A stretch of 64,000 nt of DNA, from the NCBI RefSeq assembly GCF_042665255.1, contig NZ_JBHTCD010000002.1, one strand, 5' to 3'. Source of the stretch: Insolitispirillum peregrinum. Its GTDB lineage: Bacteria > Pseudomonadota > Alphaproteobacteria > Rhodospirillales > Rhodospirillaceae. The translations under genes and the position numbers were made by a program. Below are positions 1 to 7,464 of this stretch, piece by piece. Under the pieces are notes generated by a model. That model had not been told where the DNA came from, did not search any database, and worked only from the letters and a program-made list of their open reading frames with translations. Position 1 is the stretch's first letter; every line of letters begins with the position of its first letter.

Positions 1-220
1 CTCCAGCCTTGATCCAGCGACGGAACCGCTTGAAGACTGAATTCCATGCCCCGAATTCGGCAGGAAGATCACGCCAAGGGGCTCCTGTTCGAGCAATCCA
101 CAGGACCCCTTCCAGAAACAACCGTCCATCTCCCCCGCTTTGGCCGGGGTCGCCAATCTTGCCAAGACAGTAAGGCTCGATAGCCTTCCATTGTTCGTCA
201 CTCAGAATTTTGCGGTTCAA
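1..220 (-). CDS. IS5-family transposase, N-terminal part (partial)
   Basis: This partial reading frame runs off the left edge. From a TTG start at 220-218 it reads LNRKILSDEQWKAIEPY, then continues through a segment containing GRLFLEGVLWIARTGAPWRDLP and FKRFRRW, the typical N-terminal (DUF4096-like) domain of IS5-family transposases. The TTG start is chosen because a stop codon lies four codons upstream in frame and an AGGAAG ribosome binding site sits about six bases before it. In many relatives the transposase is split into two frames joined by a frameshift; the window is too short to see whether that applies here. Confidence 0.8.
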   Translation of the reverse strand, partial: MNRKILSDEQWKAIEPYCLGKIGDPGQSGGDGRLFLEGVLWIARTGAPWRDLPAEFGAWNSVFKRFRRWIKAG

Positions 221-300
221 GGCTATCTTCCTTTATCAGATCAAGCCTTAAACCAAATTTCCACAGCTTTGGGAATCTCAATTTCAAACGTCAACAATCC
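1..300 (-). mobile_element. IS5-family insertion sequence, one end (truncated by window edge)
   Basis: The left edge holds the 5' part of an IS5-type transposase gene and about 80 bases of terminal sequence. Read on the minus strand, the element's outer end starts right after a CTAG at 301-304 and begins GGATTGTTGACGTTTGAAA, which looks like a terminal inverted repeat of the IS427-like branch of IS5. That branch is known to insert at TA or CTAG targets. The other end lies outside the window, so the inverted repeat and target duplication cannot be confirmed here. Confidence 0.75.
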
Positions 301-1569
301 CTAGTCACCCGCGCACTGACGAACGGAAACACACTTGTTGTTGCCGGGCCCCTCGCACTGCAGGACCCAGGAACAACCACCCTCGGAAGAGGCCGCAGCC
401 GGATCTTTTTTGTTCAGACTGCGCTTCGCCGACTCCCTGGGCTTTTCGCTCTCGCCGTCCGTTGCGGCTGCCCCCTTGTGCCCTGTCGTCTCATCGCCCT
501 CTGCCGTCACCCGCGCCTTCTCGGCAGCACCGGCAACAGCAGCGTCTGTCTCGGCTTTGCCCTTGGCCGCGACTTCGGCTTCGGCTTTGGCCTTGGCTTC
601 GACCTTGGCCGCCCCTTCAGCTTTGGTCGCAGCCTCCATCTCGGCTTTGGCCTTGGCGGCAGCGGCTTTCTCGGCAAGGGCATCGGCCTTTGCTTTTGCT
701 TCTGCATCGGCCTTTATCCGGGCCGCTGTGGTCGCCTTTTCAGCGATTTCGGCATCAGCCTGCGCCTTTGCGCTGATCTGCTTTTCCGCAACAACCGGCT
801 TGTCAACAACAGGTGCCACCTTGGCGGGCTGGGCATCCACCGGCGGTTCACCTGATGCGGCGGCCGACGGAACCGAAGGCTCCGCACCGGCTGTGACGGC
901 AGGCTCTTCTGACGCAGGAGGCTTGGCGGGGGCCGTGACCGGCGGTTCACTGCGGACCAGCGTCCACCACTGCACCACCCCCGGCGTACCGCCGACCAGA
1001 GCCGCCAGCCCCGCGCCCAACAGCACGCCCATCAGCGTCACAACCCACAGAATTGTCCGGCCCCGGGGAGAAGCCCGTTCACGGCTCGCCCCCGCCTGCC
1101 CCTCTGCAGAGGCCGCACGCGCGGCAGGTTTGGCGGTAACCTTCGGCATGCGCGACACCGGGCGTTCGACCGGCAGGATGGTTTGCCCGGCATGATGGCG
1201 GGCATTGCTGCCAACCACCGGCACCAGAACCCCTTGCACGCTGGCCTCGGGCTCGACTCCCAGCGCCTCGTACTGGACTTCACCGTTGAAGTCGCAGCCC
1301 TGCGCAAAGGTCACTGCCCGCGACTTCAATACTCCATCCACTTTGCCACCGACGAGAGCCGTGTTGGCATCAATGGCAGCAGAAATCCGCCCCTGCGGCC
1401 CCACCACCAACGTTTCGGCCTGAATGTCGCCCTGCATGGCGCCATCGATCTCGACCACCCCCGAGCATTGAATCCGCCCACGCACCACCAGATCTGGCGC
1501 CAGATACGAGCCTCGACGGAGGGAAGACGGGACCGAAGCGGTGGGGGAAAGGGAGATTGCAGAGCTCAT
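301..1569 (-). CDS. Bactofilin-domain membrane protein with long Ala/Lys-rich tail
   Basis: The product is 422 residues from the ATG at 1569. Residues about 20-120 form a bactofilin (polymer-forming cytoskeletal) domain, with the repeating small-hydrophobic pattern VVRGRIQCSGVVEIDGAMQG and further GDI/GKVDG turns expected of the beta-helix. A basic stretch precedes one predicted membrane helix at about 172-193. After that comes a roughly 200-residue Ala/Glu/Lys-rich, probably helical or coiled-coil region, and a last segment with four cysteines in 26 residues. Classical bactofilins are short and lack the membrane helix and tail, so this is a composite architecture. A TTG five codons earlier is an alternative start, but the ATG has an AGG seven bases upstream. 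The stop codon lies in the CTAG that borders the IS element, so the C-terminus appears native. Confidence 0.7.
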   Translation of the reverse strand: MSSAISLSPTASVPSSLRRGSYLAPDLVVRGRIQCSGVVEIDGAMQGDIQAETLVVGPQGRISAAIDANTALVGGKVDGVLKSRAVTFAQGCDFNGEVQYEALGVEPEASVQGVLVPVVGSNARHHAGQTILPVERPVSRMPKVTAKPAARAASAEGQAGASRERASPRGRTILWVVTLMGVLLGAGLAALVGGTPGVVQWWTLVRSEPPVTAPAKPPASEEPAVTAGAEPSVPSAAASGEPPVDAQPAKVAPVVDKPVVAEKQISAKAQADAEIAEKATTAARIKADAEAKAKADALAEKAAAAKAKAEMEAATKAEGAAKVEAKAKAEAEVAAKGKAETDAAVAGAAEKARVTAEGDETTGHKGAAATDGESEKPRESAKRSLNKKDPAAASSEGGCSWVLQCEGPGNNKCVSVRQCAGD

Positions 1570-1722
1570 GAAGTACCTGATCAAGCGTTAAACCAGCACA
1601 AACGACAAAGGCGGTCAGCCACGAACACGCAGCCCAACCGCCTTTGCTGGTGCAGTCCCCCGTCAGACCGGAGCCGTCACCAAAGCCCCCGGCTCAGCCC
1701 TGAACGGAGTCCGGGAAACACC

Positions 1723-2568
1723 TTACTTGCCTTCCGGCTTGAAGGTGATTTCCACGCGGCGGTTCTGCGATTCCGGCCGGTCGTTAGGGGTGCTCACCTG
1801 CAGCTTTTCTTCGCCATAGGCTTCCAGAGCCATCGCACTGGCCGAAACACCGAGCTTTGCCAGAGCGGTTGCCACAGCTTCGGCGCGCTTTTGCGACAGC
1901 AGGATGTTGGCGTTGGCATTGCCGGCGGTGTCGGTATAGCCGGACACCACCACCACCACGTCCTTGTTGGACTTATAGGCGGTCGCCGCAGCCTGCAGGA
2001 CGGACATCGCGGTTTCGTCCAGCTGGAACGAGCCGGTCTTGAAGTAGACAACGAACGGGCCGTTCACCGGCGCGACCGCAGCCTTGGGGGCCTTGCCCTT
2101 CAGGGCAGCCATTGCGGCATCGAAGGTCGCCTTGCAGGCGGCGATATCGTCGGGCTGGTGGCCTTCTTCGGCTTCTTCGAGGAAGCAATCGAAACCGGCA
2201 GCCTGAGCACGGGCAGCCATCTGCGGCATCGCGGTGCGGGCACCGCTGTTCAGGACCTCCATCAGCTCGGCGCGCATGGTGGTGGCTTCGCCGATGAAGC
2301 GGTCGTCCAGATCACGTTCTTCGAGGGCGGTCGGCAGGACGGTTTGACCGCTGGCAGCGGCGCGCGCCTTGCGGATGAAGTAAGCGGCATCACCCCAGTC
2401 ATAACGGCCCCGTTCGGCGGCAGCGAGGTCGGCATATTCTTTTTGCAGGGCTTGCTCGAAAGCGCCTCCGCCATTTGCCATCGAACGCGCACCATCCACA
2501 TCCCAGCGGTCAGCGCACGCAGACAAAAGACCGGCTGCTGCGGTCACGAGTAAAACCTTTTTAAGCAT
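1723..2568 (-). CDS. OmpA-family peptidoglycan-associated lipoprotein
   Basis: The 281-residue product begins with a lipoprotein signal; the lipobox LLSAC places the lipidated cysteine at residue 18. The middle part is rich in alanine and helical, with no recognisable fold. From about residue 170 to the end it has an OmpA/MotB C-terminal domain: VVYFKTGSFQLDE, the VVSGYTDTAGNANAN loop, LSQKRAEAV and a NRRVEI motif. This domain binds peptidoglycan, so the protein probably links the outer membrane to the cell wall. The ATG is preceded by an AAAGGA about ten bases upstream. It is transcribed in the same direction as the bactofilin-like gene, with about 150 bases between, and both have an envelope theme. 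Confidence 0.85.
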   Translation of the reverse strand: MLKKVLLVTAAAGLLSACADRWDVDGARSMANGGGAFEQALQKEYADLAAAERGRYDWGDAAYFIRKARAAASGQTVLPTALEERDLDDRFIGEATTMRAELMEVLNSGARTAMPQMAARAQAAGFDCFLEEAEEGHQPDDIAACKATFDAAMAALKGKAPKAAVAPVNGPFVVYFKTGSFQLDETAMSVLQAAATAYKSNKDVVVVVSGYTDTAGNANANILLSQKRAEAVATALAKLGVSASAMALEAYGEEKLQVSTPNDRPESQNRRVEITFKPEGK

Positions 2569-3527
2569 TGTGTTGCCGTCCTTTTTTTACAGAGTGGCGA
2601 AACTCGGCCCCGTTGCATGGGCCCACAGGCGTCTGTCTCTTGTTTTTCTGTACATGGCGGGCAGCCGCCGCGCAAGGTCCAGCCCGAAGGCGACCTGCGA
2701 AAACCAGCCACCATGGCACCAGCGACACACGGCATGGACCGGTGCGTCATCGCCCCCGACGATCCATCCCTGTGCCCAAGGACATGCCCCCGGACCCATC
2801 ATTCATTCTCCCGGAAGTACGATCCCCCCACCTTGCGCCTGACGCGCAAAAGAGGCCGCCTCCCTGATCCTGACCAAGCCCGGACTGATCACCCCTGATG
2901 GCGGCCCGCAGGCTCATCCGTTCAGAGACAGATCGAACATCCCGAAACTCAATCATAGATTCCGGTTGCATAGTACCCGCTTCGCTTTTCAAAGCACAGC
3001 CTTTTTAAGCCGCACCGTCAAAAGGAAGCCTCTCTCTGAGTGGTACTCCCCTTATAGCGGGAAGGAATATTTCACTCCGCACCAACATCGGGGAAGGACA
3101 GAAAAGAATGCGAAAGAATATAGTGGAGTAGAATGGCACCCGACTGCTTTTATCGGGCTTGTCCGCCATCACCATTCTTTAACGTAACGAAAGATGGTGA
3201 TCTTACACTAAAAAAGACAATCCAAAATTGTCTTCCCGGAAAACCTGCTCGCTTCTGAAAATACTAAACCCCGCCATCTGCCCACCCTCTCAGGGACAGA
3301 TGCGGGCACAATGCGTCGTCAGATCCGGGAGCCTCAAAGGTGAACCATGCTCACAGCCCTGACGTTTTGTGCTGCCGCTTGTGTTGCCGCCTTGGGGCTT
3401 CAGACAGCACAAAACAGCCAAAACAAAGGCGTCCTGGCCGCCAGACACCGTATCACTTTGCTCAGCCACCCATGGCACCACACCTCGAAAAAGAGGCGGT
3501 GGCGCCGGGAAGGACAAGAAAAAAGCG
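2569..3527. other. Long intergenic stretch without a supported gene
   Basis: Nearly 1 kb between the OmpA-type lipoprotein gene and the cold-shock gene holds no reading frame with convincing codon use or a ribosome binding site. The part nearest 2568 is likely the 5' leader and promoter region of the lipoprotein gene. The part from about 2960 to 3290 is clearly richer in A+T than its surroundings. It contains a paired motif AGAATGG/CCATTCT enclosing a smaller CCCGA/TCGGG hairpin (about 3130-3177), and a terminator-like hairpin at 3208-3234. I could not identify a known RNA family in it. Confidence 0.5.
3208..3234 (-). terminator. Rho-independent terminator, no obvious gene
   Basis: On the minus strand an 8-bp perfect stem AAGACAAT/ATTGTCTT with a five-base loop is followed by a T run. 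It lies about 300 bases past the terminator that directly follows the cold-shock gene, so it may end an unannotated minus-strand transcript. Confidence 0.5.
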
Positions 3528-3550
3528 GGCGACATTGCTGTCTGCCCGCT
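3528..3550 (-). terminator. Rho-independent terminator of the cold-shock gene
   Basis: Fifteen bases after the stop codon of the cold-shock gene, the minus strand forms an AGCGGGC/GCCCGCT stem, extended inwards by GACA/TGTC pairing with a small bulge, followed by six T residues. Confidence 0.75.
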
Positions 3551-3565
3551 CTTTCTTTCAGGTCG

Positions 3566-4051
3566 TCAGCCGATCAGTTCAACTTCTTCGGCCATCGGTC
3601 CTTTTTTGCCCATGCGCGTGTTCAGGCGCACACGCTGTCCGGTTTCCAGGGCGGCAATCCCGGAACGATTCAGTGAACCGATCCCGATGAAGACGTCCTT
3701 GCCACCACCATCGGGGGTGACAAAGCCGAAGCCCTTTTCGGCGCTGAAGAACTTCACCACGCCTTCGATCACCGCGTTCTCTTCTTCAGGAACAGAGTTT
3801 TCCTGATCGACCGAGAAAATCGCGGAAACCTGCGGGCCCTTGGGGCCGGCTTCCAGGTCACAGACGATCACCGCACCCTGCGCCACGGACTGCATGCCAA
3901 AGCGCTGCAGCACCGAGACGTGAAGGAAGGCGTCCGAGGAGCCATCCTGAGGAGCAACGAAGCCGAAACCCTTGGTGGCATTGAACCACTTAACGGTGGC
4001 GCTAATTCCCGACTGCGTCGGAGTCGAGGGCCGGTAAGTCCGGGTGTTCAT
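3566..4051 (-). CDS. Cold-shock protein with two cold-shock domains
   Basis: The 161-residue product contains two cold-shock (OB-fold) domains. The first, about residues 15-80, has VKWFNATKGFGFV and DAFLHVS. The second, about 92-158, has VKFFSAEKGFGFV and DVFIGIG. These are the RNP1/RNP2 nucleic-acid-binding motifs; in the second domain the usual phenylalanine-histidine part of RNP2 is altered to FIGIG. The tandem layout is common in Alphaproteobacteria (the CspD type of Caulobacter relatives), where such proteins bind single-stranded RNA or DNA. The start MNTRTY was preferred; an ATG eight codons upstream (4075) is also possible, and neither has a strong ribosome binding site. A terminator follows immediately. 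Confidence 0.9.
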   Translation of the reverse strand: MNTRTYRPSTPTQSGISATVKWFNATKGFGFVAPQDGSSDAFLHVSVLQRFGMQSVAQGAVIVCDLEAGPKGPQVSAIFSVDQENSVPEEENAVIEGVVKFFSAEKGFGFVTPDGGGKDVFIGIGSLNRSGIAALETGQRVRLNTRMGKKGPMAEEVELIG

Positions 4052-4225
4052 AGCGGAAACAGAACCTTTGTGCATGGTAGAAACCACAATAAGGAATACC
4101 TGATTCCGCACGCCCCTCCAAGGCCCATCCGTCATTTGCGGACTCTTTTTGCATCTTTTCCTCCTGCCCCCACAGGCTGCCCATGAAAGGGGCAGTGAAA
4201 TATCATGATCTTACAATTATCTATC

Positions 4226-4239
4226 CTGATTTTGATCAA
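4226..4239. promoter_or_regulatory. Possible FNR/FixK-type box
   Basis: CTGATTTTGATCAA matches the FNR consensus TTGAT-N4-ATCAA at nine of ten defined positions. It lies between the divergent cold-shock gene and moeA, about 150-190 bases from the former and 370 from the latter. Anaerobic control of molybdenum-cofactor synthesis would be sensible, but distance and the mismatch make this uncertain. Confidence 0.3.
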
Positions 4240-4374
4240 ATATTACCCATAAACCTGCCTGTGTCAGACCAGAACAATCCTACCCCTGCGTTTCCCGGCC
4301 GTTCCGACTCGCCGGAAAAACCGTACAACAAGGGGCGTGTTTGCCTCCTCCAAACCGGGGGGCTGCCTTGCGAT

Positions 4375-4474
4375 AGACCAGCGTGCGATAAACCTGACGC
4401 GGACATGCTGGTCTGACTTTTTGTTCTGTCGCATTGTTGTTGCGAAAACCGGTTCCCACTTTTCGCACAATGCT
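4375..4474 (+). repeat. Composite palindromic repeat, modules B then A
   Basis: Module B (4375-4414) starts AGACCAGCGTGCG and ends CATGCTGGTCT, giving an imperfect hairpin. A 16-base linker (about GACTTTTTGTTCTGTC) leads into module A (4431-4474), GCATTGTTGTTGCGAAAA, a loop, then TTTTCGCACAATGCT. The arms of A pair over 14 bp with a three-base bulge. The same linker and order recur elsewhere in the window, so this is one unit of a repeat family. It lies in the leader of moeA. Confidence 0.9.
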
Positions 4475-4611
4475 TTAGCGGAAAGAAAATGCTACATCTT
4501 TGCTCTGCCAACAGCGCAGCCAGGCACCCGGCCCCACAGCCGTGAGCCCCAGGCTCGAGGATTTTGTTTTGCCGCAGGGATGTTGCGCGCACTGCTCCAG
4601 GAGTTCCATCA

Positions 4612-5877
4612 ATGTCTGCCTCCCACGACTGCTTTGCCCACGACCACGCCCTGCTGGCCCTGTCTGACGCCATTGCCCTGCTCCAGACTCGTCTGGGGCC
4701 GGTCTGCCAGACCGAAGACCTGTCCGTTTCCGAGGCTCTGGGGCGCGTTGTCGCGGTCGATGTGGTGGCGCAGGTAACGGTCCCGCCACACGACAATTCG
4801 GCAATGGATGGCTATGCCTATCGCGCTGCCGATATTCAGCCCGGACAGGCCACCGTCCCGGTCGCCCGCCGCATTGCCGCAGGCGACCCACCGGGCGCCC
4901 CGCTGGACGCCGGAACCGCGATCCGGATTTTCACCGGTGCCCCGATGCCGCCCGACGGCGATACGGTTGCCATGCAGGAAGACTGCCAGACCAGCGTCGG
5001 CCCGAACGGAGAAACACTGGTCACCCTGCCGACCCATCAAAAGACCGGAGCCAACCGCCGTCTGGCCGGGGAAGACGTCGCCGCAGGCACCGTGGTTCTG
5101 CCGGCTGGCCGCCGCCTGCGCGGCCCGGATCTGGCAATGGCGGCCTCGGTCGGTCATCGGACCCTGACCGTTTACCGCCCGCTGAAGGTGGCGCTGTTTT
5201 CGACCGGCAACGAACTGAAGGCCCCCGGCGAAGCACTGGAGCCCGGCCAGATTTATGACTCCAACCGCTTTGGGGTCGCAGGCTGCCTGCAGATGCTGGG
5301 CTGCGCGGTCACCGATCTGGGCTCTCTGCCGGACAATGCCGAGCGCATCACCGCCGCACTGGAGCTGGCGGCCCGCGACCATCAGCTGGTGGTGACCTCG
5401 GGCGGGGTGTCGATGGGCGATGAAGACCACGTCAAGAAAGCCATCGAGCGCATTGGTACGCTGCATTTCTGGCGACTGGCGGTCAAGCCCGGCCGCCCGC
5501 TGGCCCTCGGCAGTCTGGGGGACACCGTGTTCCTCGGCCTGCCCGGCAATCCGGTGGCCGCTCTGGTGTCGCTGATGCTGATCGGGCGGGCAGTGATTCA
5601 CCGCCTGCAGGGACGCACCGCCACGCCGATGCGCCGGTACCGCCTGCCGTCCGCCTTTGCCTTCAGCAAAAAGGCCGGGCGACAGGAATTCATCCGCTGC
5701 TGGCTGGAAGACGACGCCAGCGGACAGGTCAGCGTGCAACGCTTTGCCTCGCAAGGCTCGGGCGTCCTGTCGTCGATGGTCAAGGCCGACGGGCTGGTCG
5801 ATGTCACCATCGACACCACCGAGGTTCGCCCCGGTGATCTGGTCGATTTCCTGCCGTTTGCCGAGGCCCTGTGGTAA
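4612..5877 (+). CDS. moeA: Molybdopterin molybdotransferase MoeA
   Basis: The 421-residue cytoplasmic enzyme inserts molybdate into adenylylated molybdopterin, the last step of molybdenum-cofactor synthesis. Recognisable blocks in order are VPPHDNSAMDGYAYR near residue 60, the GTAIRIFTGAPMP segment near 105, the MoCF-like domain with the signature TSGGVSMGDEDHVK around 265-280, and LPGNPVAALVS near 310. The C-terminal domain IV follows. Length is normal for MoeA. The ATG at 4612 has an AGGAG eight bases upstream; an upstream in-frame ATG would read through sequence without family similarity. It stands alone, without moaA-E or mobA next to it, and is followed by a strong terminator. Confidence 0.95.
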   Translation: MSASHDCFAHDHALLALSDAIALLQTRLGPVCQTEDLSVSEALGRVVAVDVVAQVTVPPHDNSAMDGYAYRAADIQPGQATVPVARRIAAGDPPGAPLDAGTAIRIFTGAPMPPDGDTVAMQEDCQTSVGPNGETLVTLPTHQKTGANRRLAGEDVAAGTVVLPAGRRLRGPDLAMAASVGHRTLTVYRPLKVALFSTGNELKAPGEALEPGQIYDSNRFGVAGCLQMLGCAVTDLGSLPDNAERITAALELAARDHQLVVTSGGVSMGDEDHVKKAIERIGTLHFWRLAVKPGRPLALGSLGDTVFLGLPGNPVAALVSLMLIGRAVIHRLQGRTATPMRRYRLPSAFAFSKKAGRQEFIRCWLEDDASGQVSVQRFASQGSGVLSSMVKADGLVDVTIDTTEVRPGDLVDFLPFAEALW

Positions 5878-5887
5878 GGCCAACCGG

Positions 5888-5923
5888 GCACGGGGAGTTT
5901 TTTTTACTCCCCGTGCATTTTTC
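5888..5923 (+). terminator. Rho-independent terminator of moeA
   Basis: An 11-bp perfect stem GCACGGGGAGT/ACTCCCCGTGC, with a T-rich loop, is followed by ATTTTTC, eleven bases after the moeA stop codon. Confidence 0.85.
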
Positions 5924-5925
5924 TC

Positions 5926-5954
5926 TTGCCAACCGTCAAAACAGCCACTAGAAA
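5926..5954 (+). promoter_or_regulatory. Probable promoter of first tRNA-Arg
   Basis: TTGCCA and TAGAAA are separated by 17 bases, about 60 bases before the tRNA 5' end. The same arrangement is conserved in the second copy. Confidence 0.45.
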
Positions 5955-6014
5955 CACGCTCCTCGGCGGGACACACCGCTGAGACAAAAAAGTCACTCAC
6001 TGGTGACGCCCTCC

Positions 6015-6091
6015 GCGCCCGTAGCTCAACTGGATAGAGCACTTGACTACGAATCAAGAGGTTGGAGGTTCGAGTCCTTCCGGGCGCACCA
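6015..6091 (+). tRNA. tRNA-Arg (anticodon ACG)
   Basis: A 77-base tRNA with encoded CCA end. The acceptor stem GCGCCCG pairs with CGGGCGC. The D loop contains AGCTCAACTGGATAGAGC and the anticodon stem TTGA/TCAA encloses loop CTACGAA with anticodon ACG at 6049-6051. The T arm is GGAGG TTCGAGT CCTTC. The first anticodon base is expected to be deaminated to inosine by TadA, so the tRNA would read CGU, CGC and CGA. Confidence 0.97.
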
Positions 6092-6097
6092 GTGTTA

Positions 6098-6130
6098 AAC
6101 CCCAGGTCAAAAGCCTGGGGTTTTTCTTTT
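6098..6130 (+). terminator. Terminator of first tRNA-Arg
   Basis: AACCCCAGG pairs perfectly with CCTGGGGTT around a seven-base loop, followed by a T-rich tract. Confidence 0.85.
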
Positions 6131-6215
6131 TGGCTTTGATCTGACACAGATTTTCACCATCACCCCCGCCAGGACGCCTCCCTGAAAAAAAGTTTTGAGC
6201 CTGTGCATTTTTTCC

Positions 6216-6244
6216 TTGCCAAAGGTCAAAACAGCCTATAGAAA
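6216..6244 (+). promoter_or_regulatory. Probable promoter of second tRNA-Arg
   Basis: TTGCCA is followed 17 bases later by TAGAAA, preceded by TA so that TATAGA is also present. It is equivalent in position to the promoter of the first copy. Confidence 0.45.
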
Positions 6245-6304
6245 CCCACTCCTCGGCGGGACACACCGCTGAGACAAAAAAGTCACTCACTGGTGACGCC
6301 CTCC

Positions 6305-6381
6305 GCGCCCGTAGCTCAACTGGATAGAGCACTTGACTACGAATCAAGAGGTTGGAGGTTCGAGTCCTTCCGGGCGCACCA
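6305..6381 (+). tRNA. tRNA-Arg (anticodon ACG), second copy
   Basis: Identical over all 77 bases to the tRNA at 6015-6091, including the encoded CCA. The anticodon ACG is at 6339-6341. Identity of gene and terminator suggests a recent duplication or ongoing gene conversion. Confidence 0.97.
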
Positions 6382-6387
6382 GTGTTA

Positions 6388-6420
6388 AACCCCAGGTCAA
6401 AAGCCTGGGGTTTTTCTTTT
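6388..6420 (+). terminator. Terminator of second tRNA-Arg, overlapping a convergent gene
   Basis: Same AACCCCAGG/CCTGGGGTT hairpin as in the first copy. Read on the minus strand it encodes the last residues (KTPGF) and stop codon of the convergent DUF2786 gene. Confidence 0.85.
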
Positions 6421-7143
6421 ACCCTTTTTCCTCGGCGGGGATCGTTCCTCAAACAACGCCTCTTGCCCCGGCAAGGCCAGCCCGACCTCATCGGCGGCCT
6501 GTTGCCCCTGAGTGAACAAGGCTCCATCGAAGCGCCGCCCCGAACCATCGCTTTCGCGCAGGGTCAGCCCCAGATCACCAAATGCCTGATCGACCAGCGA
6601 TCGCCGCACCACCACCAGCGCCCGCCCGTCGGCCAGCGCCGGAGCCGCCCGTTCCCGTTCAGCCACCACCGCAAGAATCCGCTCCGCCAGCGACGCTGCC
6701 ATGCCGAACTGGAACGATGCCTTGGCGTCATCGCCCTGCCGGATGAAACGCTGGCTGGCCCGGAACTGTTCCCACCCCTCGGCCAGCGCCTGCCGGATCA
6801 CCTGCTCAAGAGTCGCCACCATCTCCAGGCTTTCGGGCAACCCCAGAACGACATGGGTGATTTTGCGGTCGGCATCGCGTTCCATCCACACCCGGCAATC
6901 GAACAGGGCGGCGATGGCAGGCAGGCACAGGCCGATCGGTTGGCGTTGCTTTTTATGGGTCGCCAGCTCCAGCCGCTGGCAGGCCGAGGTCTCGACCAGC
7001 GCCTGCGGAAAGTCGGCATGGTAACGATCGAGTAATTCCACCAGCTTCCCTGCTGCCGCCACCGCTTCGGCTTCGGTGCACCCGTTGGCGACGGTCCGCG
7101 CCCGCAAGGCAGCCACCAGACTGCGCAACTTGTCAGCATTCAT
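6397..7143 (-). CDS. DUF2786-domain protein of unknown function
   Basis: The 248-residue soluble protein starts MNADKLRSLVAAL. Its N-terminal part has the A-x-A-x-G-C/T-E-A-E-A-x-x-A-A pattern (NGCTEAEAVAAAGKL, about residues 22-36) typical of DUF2786. The rest resembles the domain usually attached to it, with WMERDADRKITHVVLG and AERILAVVAERE. No catalytic motif is apparent, and the role of the family is not known to me. Relatives are frequent in phage and accessory regions of Proteobacteria. The start at 7143 is chosen for its AAGGG nine bases upstream; an ATG 17 codons earlier lacks one. The last seven codons lie inside the terminator hairpin of the second tRNA-Arg copy, so the C-terminal KRKTPGF may have been created or changed by the tRNA duplication. 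Confidence 0.75.
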   Translation of the reverse strand: MNADKLRSLVAALRARTVANGCTEAEAVAAAGKLVELLDRYHADFPQALVETSACQRLELATHKKQRQPIGLCLPAIAALFDCRVWMERDADRKITHVVLGLPESLEMVATLEQVIRQALAEGWEQFRASQRFIRQGDDAKASFQFGMAASLAERILAVVAERERAAPALADGRALVVVRRSLVDQAFGDLGLTLRESDGSGRRFDGALFTQGQQAADEVGLALPGQEALFEERSPPRKKGKRKTPGF

Positions 7144-7464
7144 TCTAAAGTACCCTTTGCAGTCCTTGATCTGGCAGGCATCTTTTCTTGCCATTTACAG
7201 GGGCGGCCATATGCCGGGCCGGAAAACCTTACTATTTATATTGAAAAGGATATTGACCAACCGGAAAGGCCTGTGGTTGTGTCCTGTTCAGCGGAAGCAA
7301 CCTGCATTTTCTCCGTTGGGAACACCGCACAGACACAAAAATACGGTCTGTGCGGCCAAAGGGCTATCCCCCATCGCCAAACATGGCATGGCCGGAGTAC
7401 ACAAGCAGGGGTTTTCCGCCACAGGCGGCCAATCATCGCGTTTGGATCAGGGACAGGGAACACC

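Larger units (their letters stand above)
5917..6420 (+). repeat. Direct duplication of a tRNA-Arg transcription unit
   Basis: Two copies of a ~214-base block (about 5917-6130 and 6207-6420) repeat at a 290-base offset. Each carries promoter-like sequence, a leader with a GTCAC/GTGAC hairpin, a complete tRNA-Arg gene and a rho-independent terminator. The leaders differ at only a handful of bases and the tRNA sequences are identical. The 76-base spacer between the blocks is not repeated. Confidence 0.9.

Noticed and set aside
335..1195. Plus-strand frames opposite the Ala/Lys-rich tail of the bactofilin-like gene
   Set aside because: Alternating Ala/Ser/Phe products arise from reading GCN/AAG-rich DNA in reverse; no start signals or domains.
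6129..6206. A third partial tRNA or attachment site between the two tRNA-Arg copies
   Set aside because: The spacer shares no block with the tRNA 3' end, so there is no direct evidence of an att duplication.
4609..6548. Two minus-strand frames across the tRNA-Arg genes containing RTRTSNLLIRSQVLYPVE
   Set aside because: This is the well-known false protein made by translating the antisense of a tRNA gene; both frames carry it because the tRNA is duplicated.
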